A stretch of 64,000 bases of DNA from Bugula neritina (GCA_964035545.1 OZ037769.1:16621633-16685632), one strand, 5' to 3'. Positions 15,701 through 26,400 are shown, numbered from the stretch's first letter. Numbers and translations: made by a program. The notes: generated by a model from the letters alone, not told the origin.

Positions 15701-17333
15701 GTTATCTATATACACTAAATAGAATGATTTAGTATTAAAAGACAGTTTCCCAAACAGATGTAAAGGGTGCTTAGTCAGTAGCCCCTGATGTAGAGAAGGT
15801 GCTGAGGCTATGAGGCCAGGATTTAGCAGTCAGTCAACTTTGAAGAGATTTAATCATGTATAACTGATGTGCTAGCAGTGAGCCAGGCATGCACTGATAC
15901 CAGTTCATGTTACAATTCATTCCACATTATTAGGAATAAAGGACTGAGGTGTCTGTTTGAATGCAGCACCTCTAAATAAATAAAAGATATAATCCATTTA
16001 TTAGTTATCTGGAAAGTTACATTAGCTTAGTTATAGAGTGAACAAGGCATCATACTAAACAAAGCAGTAACAGAGAAATTTCAAAGCTCAAGTTCTTTAG
16101 CTTTCCTAATAAGTTTTGGTTTGGGGCAGAAGTTGAAATTCTTATGAGAAAATTTTTTGTTGAGTTCTCTAACCTAAAACCCAAGCTTTTCTCAATTTTT
16201 CACTGCTGGCCCCATATCAGGTTTGCATGCCACTAAGGTAATTACATCACAATTACATCGTGAGAATTTCCGACTAGCCGTTTGTGTCTCTTGTTGTAGA
16301 AATAATTGAAGTTGAAGCAATTATTATTGCAGTTAAATCACTTAAAATAATGAAAAACTACCATATCACATCAGATGAATAGAGAGAAGCGAACAATTTT
16401 AGTGTAAGGTATTGAAGGTGTAATGTTTTGGCTCTCTTAGAAAGTGATGTCATAACCCGCACTTTCCCGTTCACTCCCACATAAACAGCAAGAGTGTATA
16501 TATGTACACCAGCAATATAAACATCTTGGGTTTTTCACAACCCATTGATCCACAAAAGTATAAATTTAGACTACAGGAGGCTAAACCATAATGTGATCTC
16601 AACTTTATATTAAAAAACCTAAGCAATGGGAGACTAGGCATATAAGCCTGAAAATTGCTAGAAGCAGCACCAAGTTGGAGATGACTAAGTGCAATGGTTG
16701 GTGTTGGTAGTATACGAATTTTTGAGTTGGGGTTCGGTTACCCTGAATCGGTGCTGCTTCTAGCCACATTCTACAAGTCTCTACAGTAATTTATTAACTA
16801 ATAACATAATATTTTAATGATTACCACAATTCATGGCATCAAGTAGATTTGAACGTTGTCTGACGATACCATTTTGAACCCGTGCCTTATCTTTCAAACC
16901 ACTAAAAACTATAGCTAAACTATAACAGTTACGCATTGCTATAAAACCTCACATAAGTTTATAGTCACTATCCCTGTAAAAAACCCCTGATAGGAAGGGT
17001 TTGTTTTTTACACTGGGCTAAGGACTTATCCAGATAGGATACAGGAGTAATTATAACTGGATCCTCTTTCTAACATCACCAATGGCAATGGCCTTAACAT
17101 TTGAACCTATATATGACTTTGTATTACTAGGAAAATGCTCAAACCCCTAGACCACGGCTGCTCTTAGCCGAAAGCTTTACTGCAGTACTCTTAAATACCT
17201 ACACTTACTGAAAACAATCGTGAATACTGAATGATATTAGTAATAAACAAGAGAACCACAATATAAATAATATTATCCTTGATAGTGAAATTGTGGGGAG
17301 AACCCGTACATGTAAAGATTTAAATACTTACAT
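992..17333 (-). CDS. Gene A: usherin-like/IPT receptor tyrosine kinase, complete
   Basis: Single-pass receptor tyrosine kinase of 1494 residues, assembled from 23 exons on the minus strand. Exons 2-23 are 14557-13946, 13782-13596, 13501-13332, 12794-12512, 11413-11103, 10665-10501, 9310-9010, 8713-8577, 8457-8266, 7722-7614, 7384-7297, 7117-7058, 6766-6710, 5484-5291, 4763-4548, 4177-3940, 3777-3565, 3284-3097, 2567-2458, 2068-1906, 1756-1620 and 1343-992; exon 1 supplies only the first two bases of the start codon. All introns are GT-AG, phases match, and the coding sum (4485 nt) is divisible by three with no internal stop. Order: signal peptide, laminin-G-like, laminin N-terminal, laminin-EGF, three IPT, membrane helix, MET-like kinase. 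It is inverted relative to paralogues B and C. Exon structure is seen directly; ligand and biological role are unknown. Confidence 0.9.
3940..4177 (-). CDS. Gene A exon 17: transmembrane exon
   Basis: Encodes a short extracellular stem, then a hydrophobic helix at about residues 1056-1078 ([20 protein letters not shown]) followed by a basic stop-transfer run (KKFYLKER) and a juxtamembrane segment. This gives a type I topology. The exon is 238 nt in all three genes. Confidence 0.9.
4548..5484 (-). CDS. Gene A exons 15-16: IPT domain 3 (plexin/MET type)
   Basis: Exons 5484-5291 and 4763-4548. The sequence [41 protein letters not shown] and LSCKPP follows the plexin/MET IPT layout (hydrophobic strand, Y-x-D-P-x-x-x-x-F, G-x-x-L-x-I, a V-x-(I/V)-G strand, C, then C-x-P-P). 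It is the membrane-proximal ectodomain after the RRKR site. Confidence 0.8.
6290..6590 (+). repeat. LTR-like dispersed repeat in gene A intron 14
   Basis: A stretch ending GATTCAGTCTACAGCTGGAG and CTCGCC shares a block with the reverse strand of 41895-42175 in gene B intron 15. The B copy, read on its minus strand, carries TATAAAAG upstream of the shared block and AATAAA downstream, as an LTR promoter and polyadenylation region would. The two copies lie in different introns, so they are separate insertions. The LTR assignment is inference. Confidence 0.4.
6710..6766 (-). CDS. Gene A exon 14: furin-site microexon
   Basis: A 57-nt symmetric (phase 1-1) exon encoding [23 protein letters not shown] (residues 877-880) fits the furin consensus R-X-K/R-R. 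Skipping it would keep the frame, and gene C lacks it altogether. Processing here would leave the ligand-binding head attached non-covalently or by disulfides to an IPT3-membrane-kinase chain, comparable in principle to MET and insulin receptor processing. Confidence 0.8.
7058..8713 (-). CDS. Gene A exons 9-13: IPT/TIG domains 1-2 and linker
   Basis: Exons 8713-8577, 8457-8266, 7722-7614, 7384-7297 and 7117-7058. IPT1 shows [23 protein letters not shown]2 shows [27 protein letters not shown] and a closing C-D...MVCRV pair. The GGT-x-(I/L)-T-(F/V) core is diagnostic of IPT/TIG folds as in plexins and MET. Exon 13 (60 nt) encodes a Ser/Thr-rich linker ([20 protein letters not shown]) with one N-glycosylation site. 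The same linker is expanded in B. Confidence 0.85.
9010..9310 (-). CDS. Gene A exon 8: laminin-EGF-like repeats
   Basis: A 301-nt exon in frame with its neighbours. It contains [15 protein letters not shown], the laminin-EGF signature, and a second partial repeat ([10 protein letters not shown]...[12 protein letters not shown]...GRQC). This follows the laminin N-terminal domain as in laminins, netrins and usherin. The donor lies right after the last Cys codon. The exon is almost unchanged in B and C. Confidence 0.85.
10501..12794 (-). CDS. Gene A exons 5-7: laminin N-terminal domain
   Basis: Exons 12794-12512, 11413-11103 and 10665-10501. The domain opens with [12 protein letters not shown], continues through [14 protein letters not shown] and the NGNGWVSD segment typical of laminin-N/usherin domains, then CLEDYGID, and ends at [10 protein letters not shown]...NLGIYGR before the first laminin-EGF cysteine. 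Residues 496-499 are RKKR, a minimal furin site, so the domain may be cut internally. The exon 7 acceptor is TTTTAG/T at 10666-10665; the AG nine or more bases further upstream would break the frame in this copy. Confidence 0.8.
11850..12220 (+). mobile_element. Candidate solo LTR or MITE in gene A intron 5
   Basis: This block is absent from the equivalent introns of B and C and differs in composition from its surroundings. It contains TATATAAGGAGG about 45 bases before GAGAGTTGGAGAGC and ends in a T-rich run, as an LTR promoter might. No clear target duplication was found, so the limits are approximate. Confidence 0.3.
13332..14557 (-). CDS. Gene A exons 2-4: signal peptide, N-terminal and laminin-G-like region
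   Basis: Exons 14557-13946, 13782-13596 and 13501-13332. The protein starts with a hydrophobic leader ([19 protein letters not shown]) and a likely cleavage near TDAQS. About 180 residues follow with paired cysteines ([25 protein letters not shown]) and several N-x-S/T sites. Exons 3-4 encode a beta-rich stretch ([39 protein letters not shown]) resembling the laminin-G-like/concanavalin fold that precedes the laminin N-terminal domain in usherin. The laminin-G-like call is inference from pattern and position. Exon 2 is the most divergent part between paralogues and is a candidate ligand-contact region. Confidence 0.7.
14558..17331 (-). other. Gene A intron 1
   Basis: A 2774-bp GT-AG intron separating the two halves of the start codon. 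It holds a tRNA-like SINE relic near 16975-17165. A stretch at 15670-15850 matches, in reverse orientation, the first intron of gene C (51385-51560). A short patch near 14590-14660 matches the sequence just upstream of exon 2 in B (26235-26310). No credible coding sequence is seen. Confidence 0.6.
16975..17165 (-). mobile_element. tRNA-derived SINE relic
   Basis: On the minus strand the segment opens GAGCAGCCGTGGTCTAGGGG, which has an A-box-like TGGTCTAGGGG. An anticodon-loop-like CTAGTAA (as in tRNA-Thr AGT) follows, then the B-box-like GGTTCAAAT at 17107-17099 and an unrelated tail. It is too degenerate to be a working tRNA. It lies inside gene A intron 1. Confidence 0.5.
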
Positions 17334-17560
17334 AATATTTTCCCAGACCAGATTGACAAATATATTCGTATAATTTTAAGTACAAGCACTATGATAGCTA
17401 AATTTCACTGCTAGTAATAGCCAGCAGTCTGTACGCCTGCGTCACTAATACACTATAGAATGAAAACCACTCGGTATACCACATCTTTCACAACTTTCTG
17501 CTTCATTGATTCAGATGAATGTCATACGTCACGTGTAGCTCGTATAGTATGACATGCCGT
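17332..17560 (-). promoter_or_regulatory. Gene A exon 1 / 5' block ending in split start codon
   Basis: About 220 bases upstream of a strong donor (AT followed by GTAAGTATTT) are conserved in all three genes, while similarity fades roughly 25 bases into the intron. The exon ends in AT at 17333-17332. The exon 2 acceptor begins with G at 14557, so splicing creates ATG followed by a leader starting [12 protein letters not shown]. The block is read as 5' UTR plus proximal promoter. I see no TATA box, and the transcription start is not defined. Confidence 0.6.
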
Positions 17561-18884
17561 GTTTACTTGATAGTAACTATAATTCAGATGTGACAACTGA
17601 TGTAAATGTTCTTGCTTATTGTTTTGTAAAGCTGAGTAAGGGGTTGAGTTGCAAGATTTGACCTAATTACAAATGTAATAGCAGTACTGATGGAGAGAGA
17701 TGAGTGCATTAATGTTGATTCATATACATAATATGTAGAAACACACGGAAACAAAATTGAATAAAAACACATTACTGTGTGTAGAGCCTCCCTTTAAACC
17801 ATATTGTGTGATTTTCATTCGGATATTTCATCACAATGAGCTGATCTAAAAATAGAACATTAGGTCATATCAACCAATGCTAAGGGAATACCAGCAGCTC
17901 CAATTAATGCCACTGAATATGGTCACGTGACTGTAATGCTGGAATGGCTTATAATTTAGTTTAACTTCTGCTCAATCACAGTAAAAGAGTCATTATAAAA
18001 TTAGGTCAGCAATCTAAAAGTAAAATGTACTTCTACTAGTGATGACAAATGTGATCACAGGTAAACATATACCCATATGCCCACTTTGGTGAACATAGTA
18101 TTATGGAAAGTCATAACGTTACATAATATAATATATTCATAACTTCCGCTTCTTTTTATGCTGGTATATGTAACATCTCTCTCAGTTATAAATTATGTTT
18201 AGCAATCGGTTTATATCAGTGCTGCCTTATTCCACAGATGGCTGACTCCTGGTGCTGCCAACGAGGTCCAAAGGTTCTGTTATATCAACAGCACTATATC
18301 ACCACACAGCTATATAAAATTACACAGATACTGTATGCAAACAGTCTGTTGCAGTATTATATAACATCTCAAGTCTAGAGATTTTATGAAGAACTTTCTC
18401 ATTACATAATATATGTTGCTTCATGTCAATGACTCATCTCTCTGAGAGGTGCTGGCATGTACCTGCAGGTGTCCCTAGGACTGTGTAGTAACTAACTTCC
18501 TGTGTAGTTATAGCGTATCCATGGCAACATAACACCCTAGCTCTATGACACAAGTTACTATTATTTCAACCTAGTAGCTTCCTAGTTATTATGCTTTACA
18601 TATTTAATATTCAATAAATAATCAATCACACTTTATTAACATTATTCCAGCATATGAAGTTTATAGTACAGCATAAACTCTTACAAAACATTATATCGGA
18701 TTGCAACCAAAATATTTTCACCAGAGTTATCCTCTCTTGTACACTAAGCTTAGTAATGAAAAGACAACTTCTTCTAAACACAAAGTAATATTATATTTTA
18801 TCTATTTTTATTTCATAATTATTATAATCAATATAGTATTATTATGATATATGCCTTTACTACTACTGAAATTTATATCTATAC

Positions 18885-18920
18885 TATAATATACTATACT
18901 ATACTATACTATACTATAAT
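18885..18920. repeat. (ACTAT)n microsatellite
   Basis: About seven near-perfect copies of a five-base ACTAT unit in the A-B spacer. Confidence 0.8.
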
Positions 18921-19067
18921 AATCATCAATTCAAATACTATTTTGCTATATTATCATTTTCTATAATAATATTTAACTCATAGTCTATATATGATTACCA
19001 TAATGACATGTTTAATTTATATATCTTACTATAATAATTTTATATTATTTATATTTAATTTATATTT

Positions 19068-19257
19068 ATGGTCACCTTTCACCGCCGTGGTCCTGCGCGG
19101 CTGGCGGGTTTTCGCTTGATACCAAGTTCTACCAGACATCTCCATCGGACTCGATCCTTCAGCACGATCTGCGCCATCTAGATCAAGCCATCTAAAGTCT
19201 GAGTTTATTGTATCACACCATCTTCGCTTTGGTCTACTCCTAGGTCGAACTCCCTCA
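19068..19257 (-). mobile_element. 3' end of a non-LTR (LINE) retrotransposon
   Basis: A GC-richer island in AT-rich DNA. The minus strand reads RPRSRPKRRWCDTINSD then, after a frame shift, DRVRWRCLVEL and a stop. The R-P-K-R-R-W...D-R-x-R-W-R pattern is typical of the C-terminus of LINE reverse-transcriptase polyproteins. Only the last roughly 190 bases remain; this is a dead fragment. Confidence 0.6.
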
Positions 19258-19319
19258 ATTTAATTTATATTTATAACAATATTAATTTATATATCTTACT
19301 ATAACAATTATATTTAATT

Positions 19320-19565
<246 letters not shown>

Positions 19566-22228
19566 GCCATGTTTTTGTATAAGTGATAATCAATTTGAAC
19601 TAATCAGCCTCAAGTCATTGCTGGATGAAATATCTATACTTAGCTCTGAAGCTAATGCAATCACATCAACAATTTTACTAATGAGTTTTCAATACATGTT
19701 TTAGTCAGTTGGACAAAATACAAAGGCTCTCTCCTAATAATTTGGAATGTTAGAATAAATGGTCATTAAACATTGGGCTTAAACATTTTTTCATATTGTG
19801 TGATGCAACATGATAGCTACAGAAAAAAATGCCAATTCCACGAAAAATGAAGGCGTTATATTTCAACACTGACTGCATACAATATTGATACTAACAGAAT
19901 ATTATCTACACATAAGTTAGCATTTTGTAGTATGAGTTTCACATCTGAGCTGCCATTTACTTTTACCCAAAATCCTTTTCAACAATCATTGAGGCAAGTA
20001 GATATGACAAAAGTATAATAATATAATATCAGAGTTTAACTTACAAAGCATAGTGGTATAGCACATACGTTATATACAATAACACATCAAGAAGAATATT
20101 ATTATAATAAAAGTGCTACACTTCATCGGTTACCAAGGGTGGCTGCAGAGAGCACAGCAGACTACCATTATCATATCTAAAAGAGGTGCCAACAGACCTG
20201 TTTTCAGAATTGGAAACAAAGCCTTTAGCTGCAGCAAATATATGCAGTGAAAATTAAAATACTGAGAGTAGGTCTTTCTTTGACAATGATGTAAACATAA
20301 AGCCTTTATTTTGGACGGAGGTTTTGCGTAACTGCCACTGATTCAACATAAATATATGCATATATTTTGTTTATATACATTAAAAATTTCATTTGTTTTG
20401 AAATATATTATTCTTATATATATCAAGCTTTATTTTAATAAATAAATAGGTAATACAAAACTAGGTCAAATATGATCTGAAGATATTATACAAATGTAAA
20501 TGGTTTTAATTTATAATATATAGATCTCAACAAAGGGAGCTGAAAGAAAGCTCTAGAACGTACACACACATAGATAGAAGTCTACATGCATTGTCTGTTG
20601 TTAACAACTGTTGACAAAACGCTAGCTAAAACATTTTTTTAAATAACTACGTACATTAAAGTAAACTGAAGCACGCAAAGTAACCGGGCTATAATAAGAA
20701 TGTATTTAGTAGTATATGCATTGATTTAAAACTAAATCATGAATTGATTATCATTGTTGCAACTTCTGTGCTTGGTAGACAGGATAGAGAGGAGTGGTGT
20801 GACTGCTGTAACTGTGCTACTGCTCTACATACTAACAAATACTAACCTAGTGTTTTTATGTGCCTTACATAAGATATTATAATAGAACTGATGAGTTTGG
20901 TGTAGCCACTGTCATTGCAGCTCAGTGACTCTGCTATAGTGTGCTATGCTCCCACTATAACTGCTTTACAATACAACCAAGTAACAGCACTGGTTGATTT
21001 GATGTTCTAAAAACCTTTGATGAAATCACCCTATAAATTATAACTGCCTACATAGTTGCTTACAAACTAAGTGAGAACAGATTTCGTAATAAATTATTAA
21101 TAATATCCTCATACACTGAAGTGTTGTAGATGACTACAGCATGATCAGACTATAAAACTTAACCAAAAAGGGCGTGTACCAACTATAAAATATCACCACT
21201 ATAACTTATATAAAACTCTACATTTTCAAATGCAAATGCATTATTAGGCCAATCAGATACAAACATCAACTGATTGTGTAAAATCCTGCCAATCAGAATT
21301 GGTGTAAAAGCTACTGGGGTTCAAGTCTACCCATCTGCCAAAAACAACCAGCCAATAAAAAAAACCTTGTACCTTTTATTTGCAATTTTAAAGCACTTAA
21401 ATTAAACATTTTAAAAAATGAACTCATGATTCATAACTTTAGGATATGAAATAAAATAATGCGCAAATAAAAGTTGCACAGCTATTTCCTAGAAGTATGC
21501 ATTTTGCATTTGAACTTGCAGAAGTTTATATAAGTTATAGTGGTGAGTATTCTAGAATTGGTACAAGGTAGTAAATGTACCAATTTTACATCGTCTATTT
21601 TATGTAATAAATCTTTCGCATTTATTGCAACAAAACATAATATATTATAAAATAAGCTTTCATAAATTTTGTTTCAAGGTTCAACATTAAATTGTAATCA
21701 GCTACTTATATAGCTATGAGCCCAACTTCTAGCAGTATAATTGAGAGAGGGAGAGTTTAATATTTAGTTAGTAGTTGAAGGATTATACCATGCAGGTGCA
21801 TGTAGACCAGTTATTTTATCTCAATGTTACAGTGTGTCCAGTCTCCAATATATTGAAACTATACTAATGTAGTTCACTTGTTTTAATGGTATATTTATTT
21901 AATCTATTATAACCTTGACTGTCATATGCAACTAAACTGTATGTCACATAATTTAATGCAACACACAGCATCATAATATACAGAACTATATCTTTTGAAT
22001 AGGTAGAAATGTTGTAATTGAGCTGAAATGAGCATATTTACAATTTAAATCCATATAAAAGATTCTGCTCTCTTAATAATTTGCAGTTAACTTTAGTAAT
22101 AATAAACTATATATAATATTTGTTACTACAATCCACATATCTTTTGTAGCCAAGATGCTTTACATAGGGACAACTGGTTATGTGTGCATGTAGTGCTAAA
22201 TTTACCTATAGGGCCTCACCTCCTTCCC

Positions 22229-22303
22229 TCTTCCCTGTGATTTAATTGGTTAGCCCAGCTTGCTTGCAAGCGAGAGTCGTGTGGTTCGAATTTCAGTAGG
22301 GGC
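22229..22303 (+). mobile_element. tRNA-like sequence (SINE head or tRNA pseudogene)
   Basis: ATTTAATTGGTTAG resembles an A box, CTTGC-TTGCAA-GCGAG resembles an anticodon arm with a six-base loop, and GGTTCGAATTTC is a near-perfect B box. The acceptor stem pairs poorly, so a working tRNA is unlikely. A similar sequence lies on the minus strand in gene C intron 13. Confidence 0.4.
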
Positions 22304-22564
22304 AACTATGCTAAAGTGCACATACAATATTGCTGTAGAGTTATGGACAAACTGCACTATGCTACTGCTAGACACTGTTGTGTTGGGGTTCAATATGTCT
22401 TATAATATGTATTAATTATTAGATAAATGTTGATCTACCAGGTTTGATTTCATCTGATTGATTTGGTTTGACATAGAATGTGAACCATAAAACCTAAAGT
22501 ATATTATACACCCTATTTAAAAAGTCCCAGCATGCAGCAGGTTAATACATTTATATTAATTATA

Positions 22565-22593
22565 GAAATATTCATACATACATATACATATAC

Positions 22594-22630
<37 letters not shown>

Positions 22631-22706
22631 CATATATACATATATACATATATATACATACATATACATATATATATACATATATATATATACACACACA
22701 CACACA

Positions 22707-22758
<52 letters not shown>

Positions 22759-22785
22759 CACACGCACACACACACATATATATAT
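22565..22785. repeat. Compound TA / CA / CGCA microsatellite
   Basis: About 220 bases, mostly of alternating purine and pyrimidine: TA-rich, then (CA)n, about 15 CGCA units, (CA)n and TA again. It lies about 0.65 kb upstream of the gene B first-exon donor. Such tracts can adopt Z-DNA; the apparent frames across it are repeat artefacts. Confidence 0.95.
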
Positions 22786-23199
22786 TTTCTAGTGATATTT
22801 ACAGACTGTTTGATGGCCTTGTGTAGTTCCAAAGAATTTTGTTTCATAAAAAAACTTTGTGCACCTCCTGAATGAGTCTAGAGTTTCTGGCGGCTGGCAG
22901 AGGGCGTGGTCCTCTCCCAGAGTCTCTGTATTCTAAAGCCAATACTTGTTATTGCTAACTTTTCTTGGAAATTATCGCTATCTGTTGCAACACTCATAAC
23001 CACTGAGCTGGTTTAATAGTTTAAACTTCAAACAAAAGCAATAGTAAGGCAATAAAACAGTAGAAAAACTGTTTGCATAATTATGTGTAGATATGGTGCC
23101 ATTCATTTAGCAGAAACTTTGGAAATGGTAGAGTCATTATGATCTGTCAGCAGTCTGTTAAATAAGACAAAACTGCTAAAAACCTTTTATCAAGTAACC

Positions 23200-23418
23200 C
23201 CATGGCATACTGTACCAGCTACACGTGATTTTGTTTGGGTCAATGAAGCAGATGGTTGTGATAGAGGTGGTGCCCAGTTTTCATTCTGCAGCGGATTAGT
23301 CACCCAGACAGACGTACAGACTGGTGGCTATTACTAGCAGTAAAGTTCAGTTATCATCGTGCTTGTACTTATAATTATATACGAATATATTTGTCAATCC
23401 GCTCTAAGACAGTATTAT
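23200..23418 (+). promoter_or_regulatory. Gene B exon 1 / 5' block ending in split start codon
   Basis: Matches the equivalent blocks of A and C for about 200 bases, including GTCAATGAAGCAGA, GGATTAGTCA and TACTAGCAGT. It ends AT at 23417-23418 before GTAAGTATTT. Exon 2 begins with G at 26346, restoring ATG. The transcription start is not defined. Confidence 0.6.
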
Positions 23419-26400
23419 GTAAGTATTTAAATCTTTACCCGCTTTTGCAAAACTTTGTTATCGGTGTTTCAAATTCTTCTCTCAGTGTTTTTGAGAGCTA
23501 GCTTTGAGTTTGTTTTGCATGTGTTATGTTTTGTCAATGATCTTAATACATAGTGTAGATTTAGTTTGTTTAGTATGACTGCAAGAGTTATAAGTGTATT
23601 AATATAGTGAAACAGCATTAGATGGCAATGGAACAAGTGGAACAATGTAATAATTAAATACAAACACAATCACACCATGCTGACATTAGCATGTGGTACT
23701 ATAAATGATTATTAAACAGCCTTTCATTAGAATGCGTTTATAACATGAGAACAAGTGTGTTATACAGAATTAGGCTGAACGTTTGGTTATGTGATTATAA
23801 ATTTACATATATGACTTCTTCCACACAAAAGACCTTTTCCAATGTCTCTTATACTGAATTTATGATTATATGGAGTTATATAATACTCATTTTTAGACAT
23901 TTATACATGTAGCATAATCATATAGAAATGGATCATTCAAATCTCCGAAATTAACTGCTATATTATATAAAATACTAACCATCCAATAAAGAATTAATGT
24001 TTTAAGAGAAACTTAATGTGATAGTAACACATATCTGTAGTTCAGCAATAGTTTAGGAACAGTTTAGGAATATAGTAAATGAAAATATCAGTAACTAATA
24101 CAATCAGGCATGTACATATAAGCCAGCCTTTGCTTTTCTTAGTAAAGTTCTACTTTCAGAGATGTACTTTTAGCAGAAGCTATGTAATGCAGTCATAGCC
24201 AAAAAATGTAGCATCAAAACTGATATAATGTTATAATGATCAAAACATACACGTAAATCTATATGTCATTGCATAAAACATTACATACATGGTTTATAGC
24301 GCAGGCATGTGCTAAAGCTATTAACCTCAACCAACTAAAGTCTAGAATTTAAACTATTGCGTGGTTAGCCAGCAGAGTGTTGAGATGATAGACAGAACAT
24401 ATGATTAATGTGATTATACCCTAGCTGCTACTCAGCATTGCGCAACAAACAAGTGACCCGTGCGTTCAGTTTATTTTTTCAAACTTTACAATAAAAAAAT
24501 ACTTTTGAAAGAATTATTGAACTGCAGATATGTGTGCCACTATCAAAATAAATATCTCCAATTAAGATCGCCATTTTATTGCATAGTTTATAGTATTTTA
24601 TTGCATAGTTAGTATTTTATTGCATAGTTAGTATTTTATCTAGCAGATAATTTCTGAAATTTTAATGACTATAATATGATTTTGTTACGTGCAATACCTA
24701 AAAGGAGTACAACTCCTAATTATAAATTGGGTATAAAGGCTGTTACAAAAGGGGCTATATTCATGGCTCATGTATTTCTGAAGGCTTACTAATGCATTGT
24801 GGGTATCACTTAGTTGTAGAGTACTGGCTAGGCTTAAAGTTTGACTCAACAATTTCTTTTAACATTATTGTCGCTTAAACTATTTTTTATGACAAACTTT
24901 TGAAGAATCAACTTTAAAAAGCATTTTTGAGGCTTTTTTATCAAGAAATGCTGAGGTGGCAGTTAAAACAGCTGTCACCAGTCTGTATATAGCTGTTAAC
25001 CTTTGAGCCCAATTTGGATAATGAGCATGACAATAACTAGGCCACCCCAACATCTTTCAACAAGTCACACTTAGTCCTACTACTCACTGACACTCTCAGC
25101 CCGTATAGTAAACACCTCTAACTAAACAGCAAATGTTGTTATGGTTGAACCGTGTCTTGTTCCTCTTAGGTTTATACACTACATGATCGTTTTATTCTCA
25201 CTCTGTAATAATCATGTGTGGTGACATGTAAGTTATATACCCACAGTGTGTAGATATATATAACACCACTGAATATTCACATGGTATACATATTTACAAC
25301 ATATATATCTAAATTATATAATTGTTTACAAATAGTGAGACATCAGTGTTGCTCATTTAGTCTCAATTCACCATTCAATAACTCATTGCTTTGTGCTATT
25401 AATTAACATATACTATCTACTGTGACAAAAGGTCAGATAACTCCTATGTATAACAGCACTTGATTAATTTTACTGGACAGTCTTTTAAATAGAAAGCTGG
25501 TAATTGCTGAGAAAAACTCTTTGTAGAACACCACAAGGCTACTAGTAGCTGCCAAATACTAACCAAATGCAATTATGAAGTCACACACTTTATAGTTACT
25601 CCACAAACTCTAGATTACTAGTAACAATATTTGTTTAGTTTTTGTTCTATATATATTCAAAATAAAAAAAAGCAAATTTTAATTAAAACAGAAAATGTTG
25701 TTGACAAGGCTTTATGTGGAAGTATAGCACTGCAGCTATTCAAGGCTCACAAGCCATGGTATAATAATGACAGTAAATAGGTAGCAACCTTTGTGGAAAA
25801 GCCGTAACTTTAGCAGTCCAAATATACTGTATGTTTTATGTAACTCATCAATGCAAATTTGCTATTAAGTAGCAGTTGAATTCGGCACTGGAAATCAACT
25901 CTTCAATGGCAGTTGTTGATAAATGAAGAAATGTGCAGTGAGCTGGATTTGGAAAATCTGGTGAAATAGTTGTGTGTGTGGTGTGATGATAGTAGTAAAG
26001 TTTGTTTGGGAGTCATGGCTGTTTATTTCTAATTCTAGAACACAGGCTTTTCTCTATTTCTCCTTCAATTCACCTACCTCCAGCAATTTGGATTTCCGAA
26101 TAGGCATGATGGAAGAGTTAATACTGGTTCAGTTGAAGAGAGATAATGTTTTGCAGTGTTTTCTTCTGTAACAGATACATTTGTGACTGATAGAGCTGTC
26201 TGTGGTGCTGTTTGTAATGCAACTGGTGATTGTAGTGTATGTATGAGAGCATGTTCTTGCAAACTTTTCAACTCTCACTTTAACCAGATGTTAAAGACCT
26301 CAGACCTTAGGGGGTGAATATCAACAACTCAGTATTTTGTTGCAGGTTACTTACTGGAGCTATGAGAGCTTTTCTATGGTTGCCATGTTTGTTGTATGTG

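Noticed and set aside
22513-22847. Overlapping frames rich in Val, Cys, Arg, Ala or His, Thr
   Set aside because: They arise from the CA/CGCA repeat on both strands.
26314-26345. ATG at 26314 as the start of gene B (and 14589 for A)
   Set aside because: These lie before a good acceptor (TTGTTGCAG or TTGTTACAG), and in C the same stretch has an in-frame stop. The split-ATG model fits all three genes.
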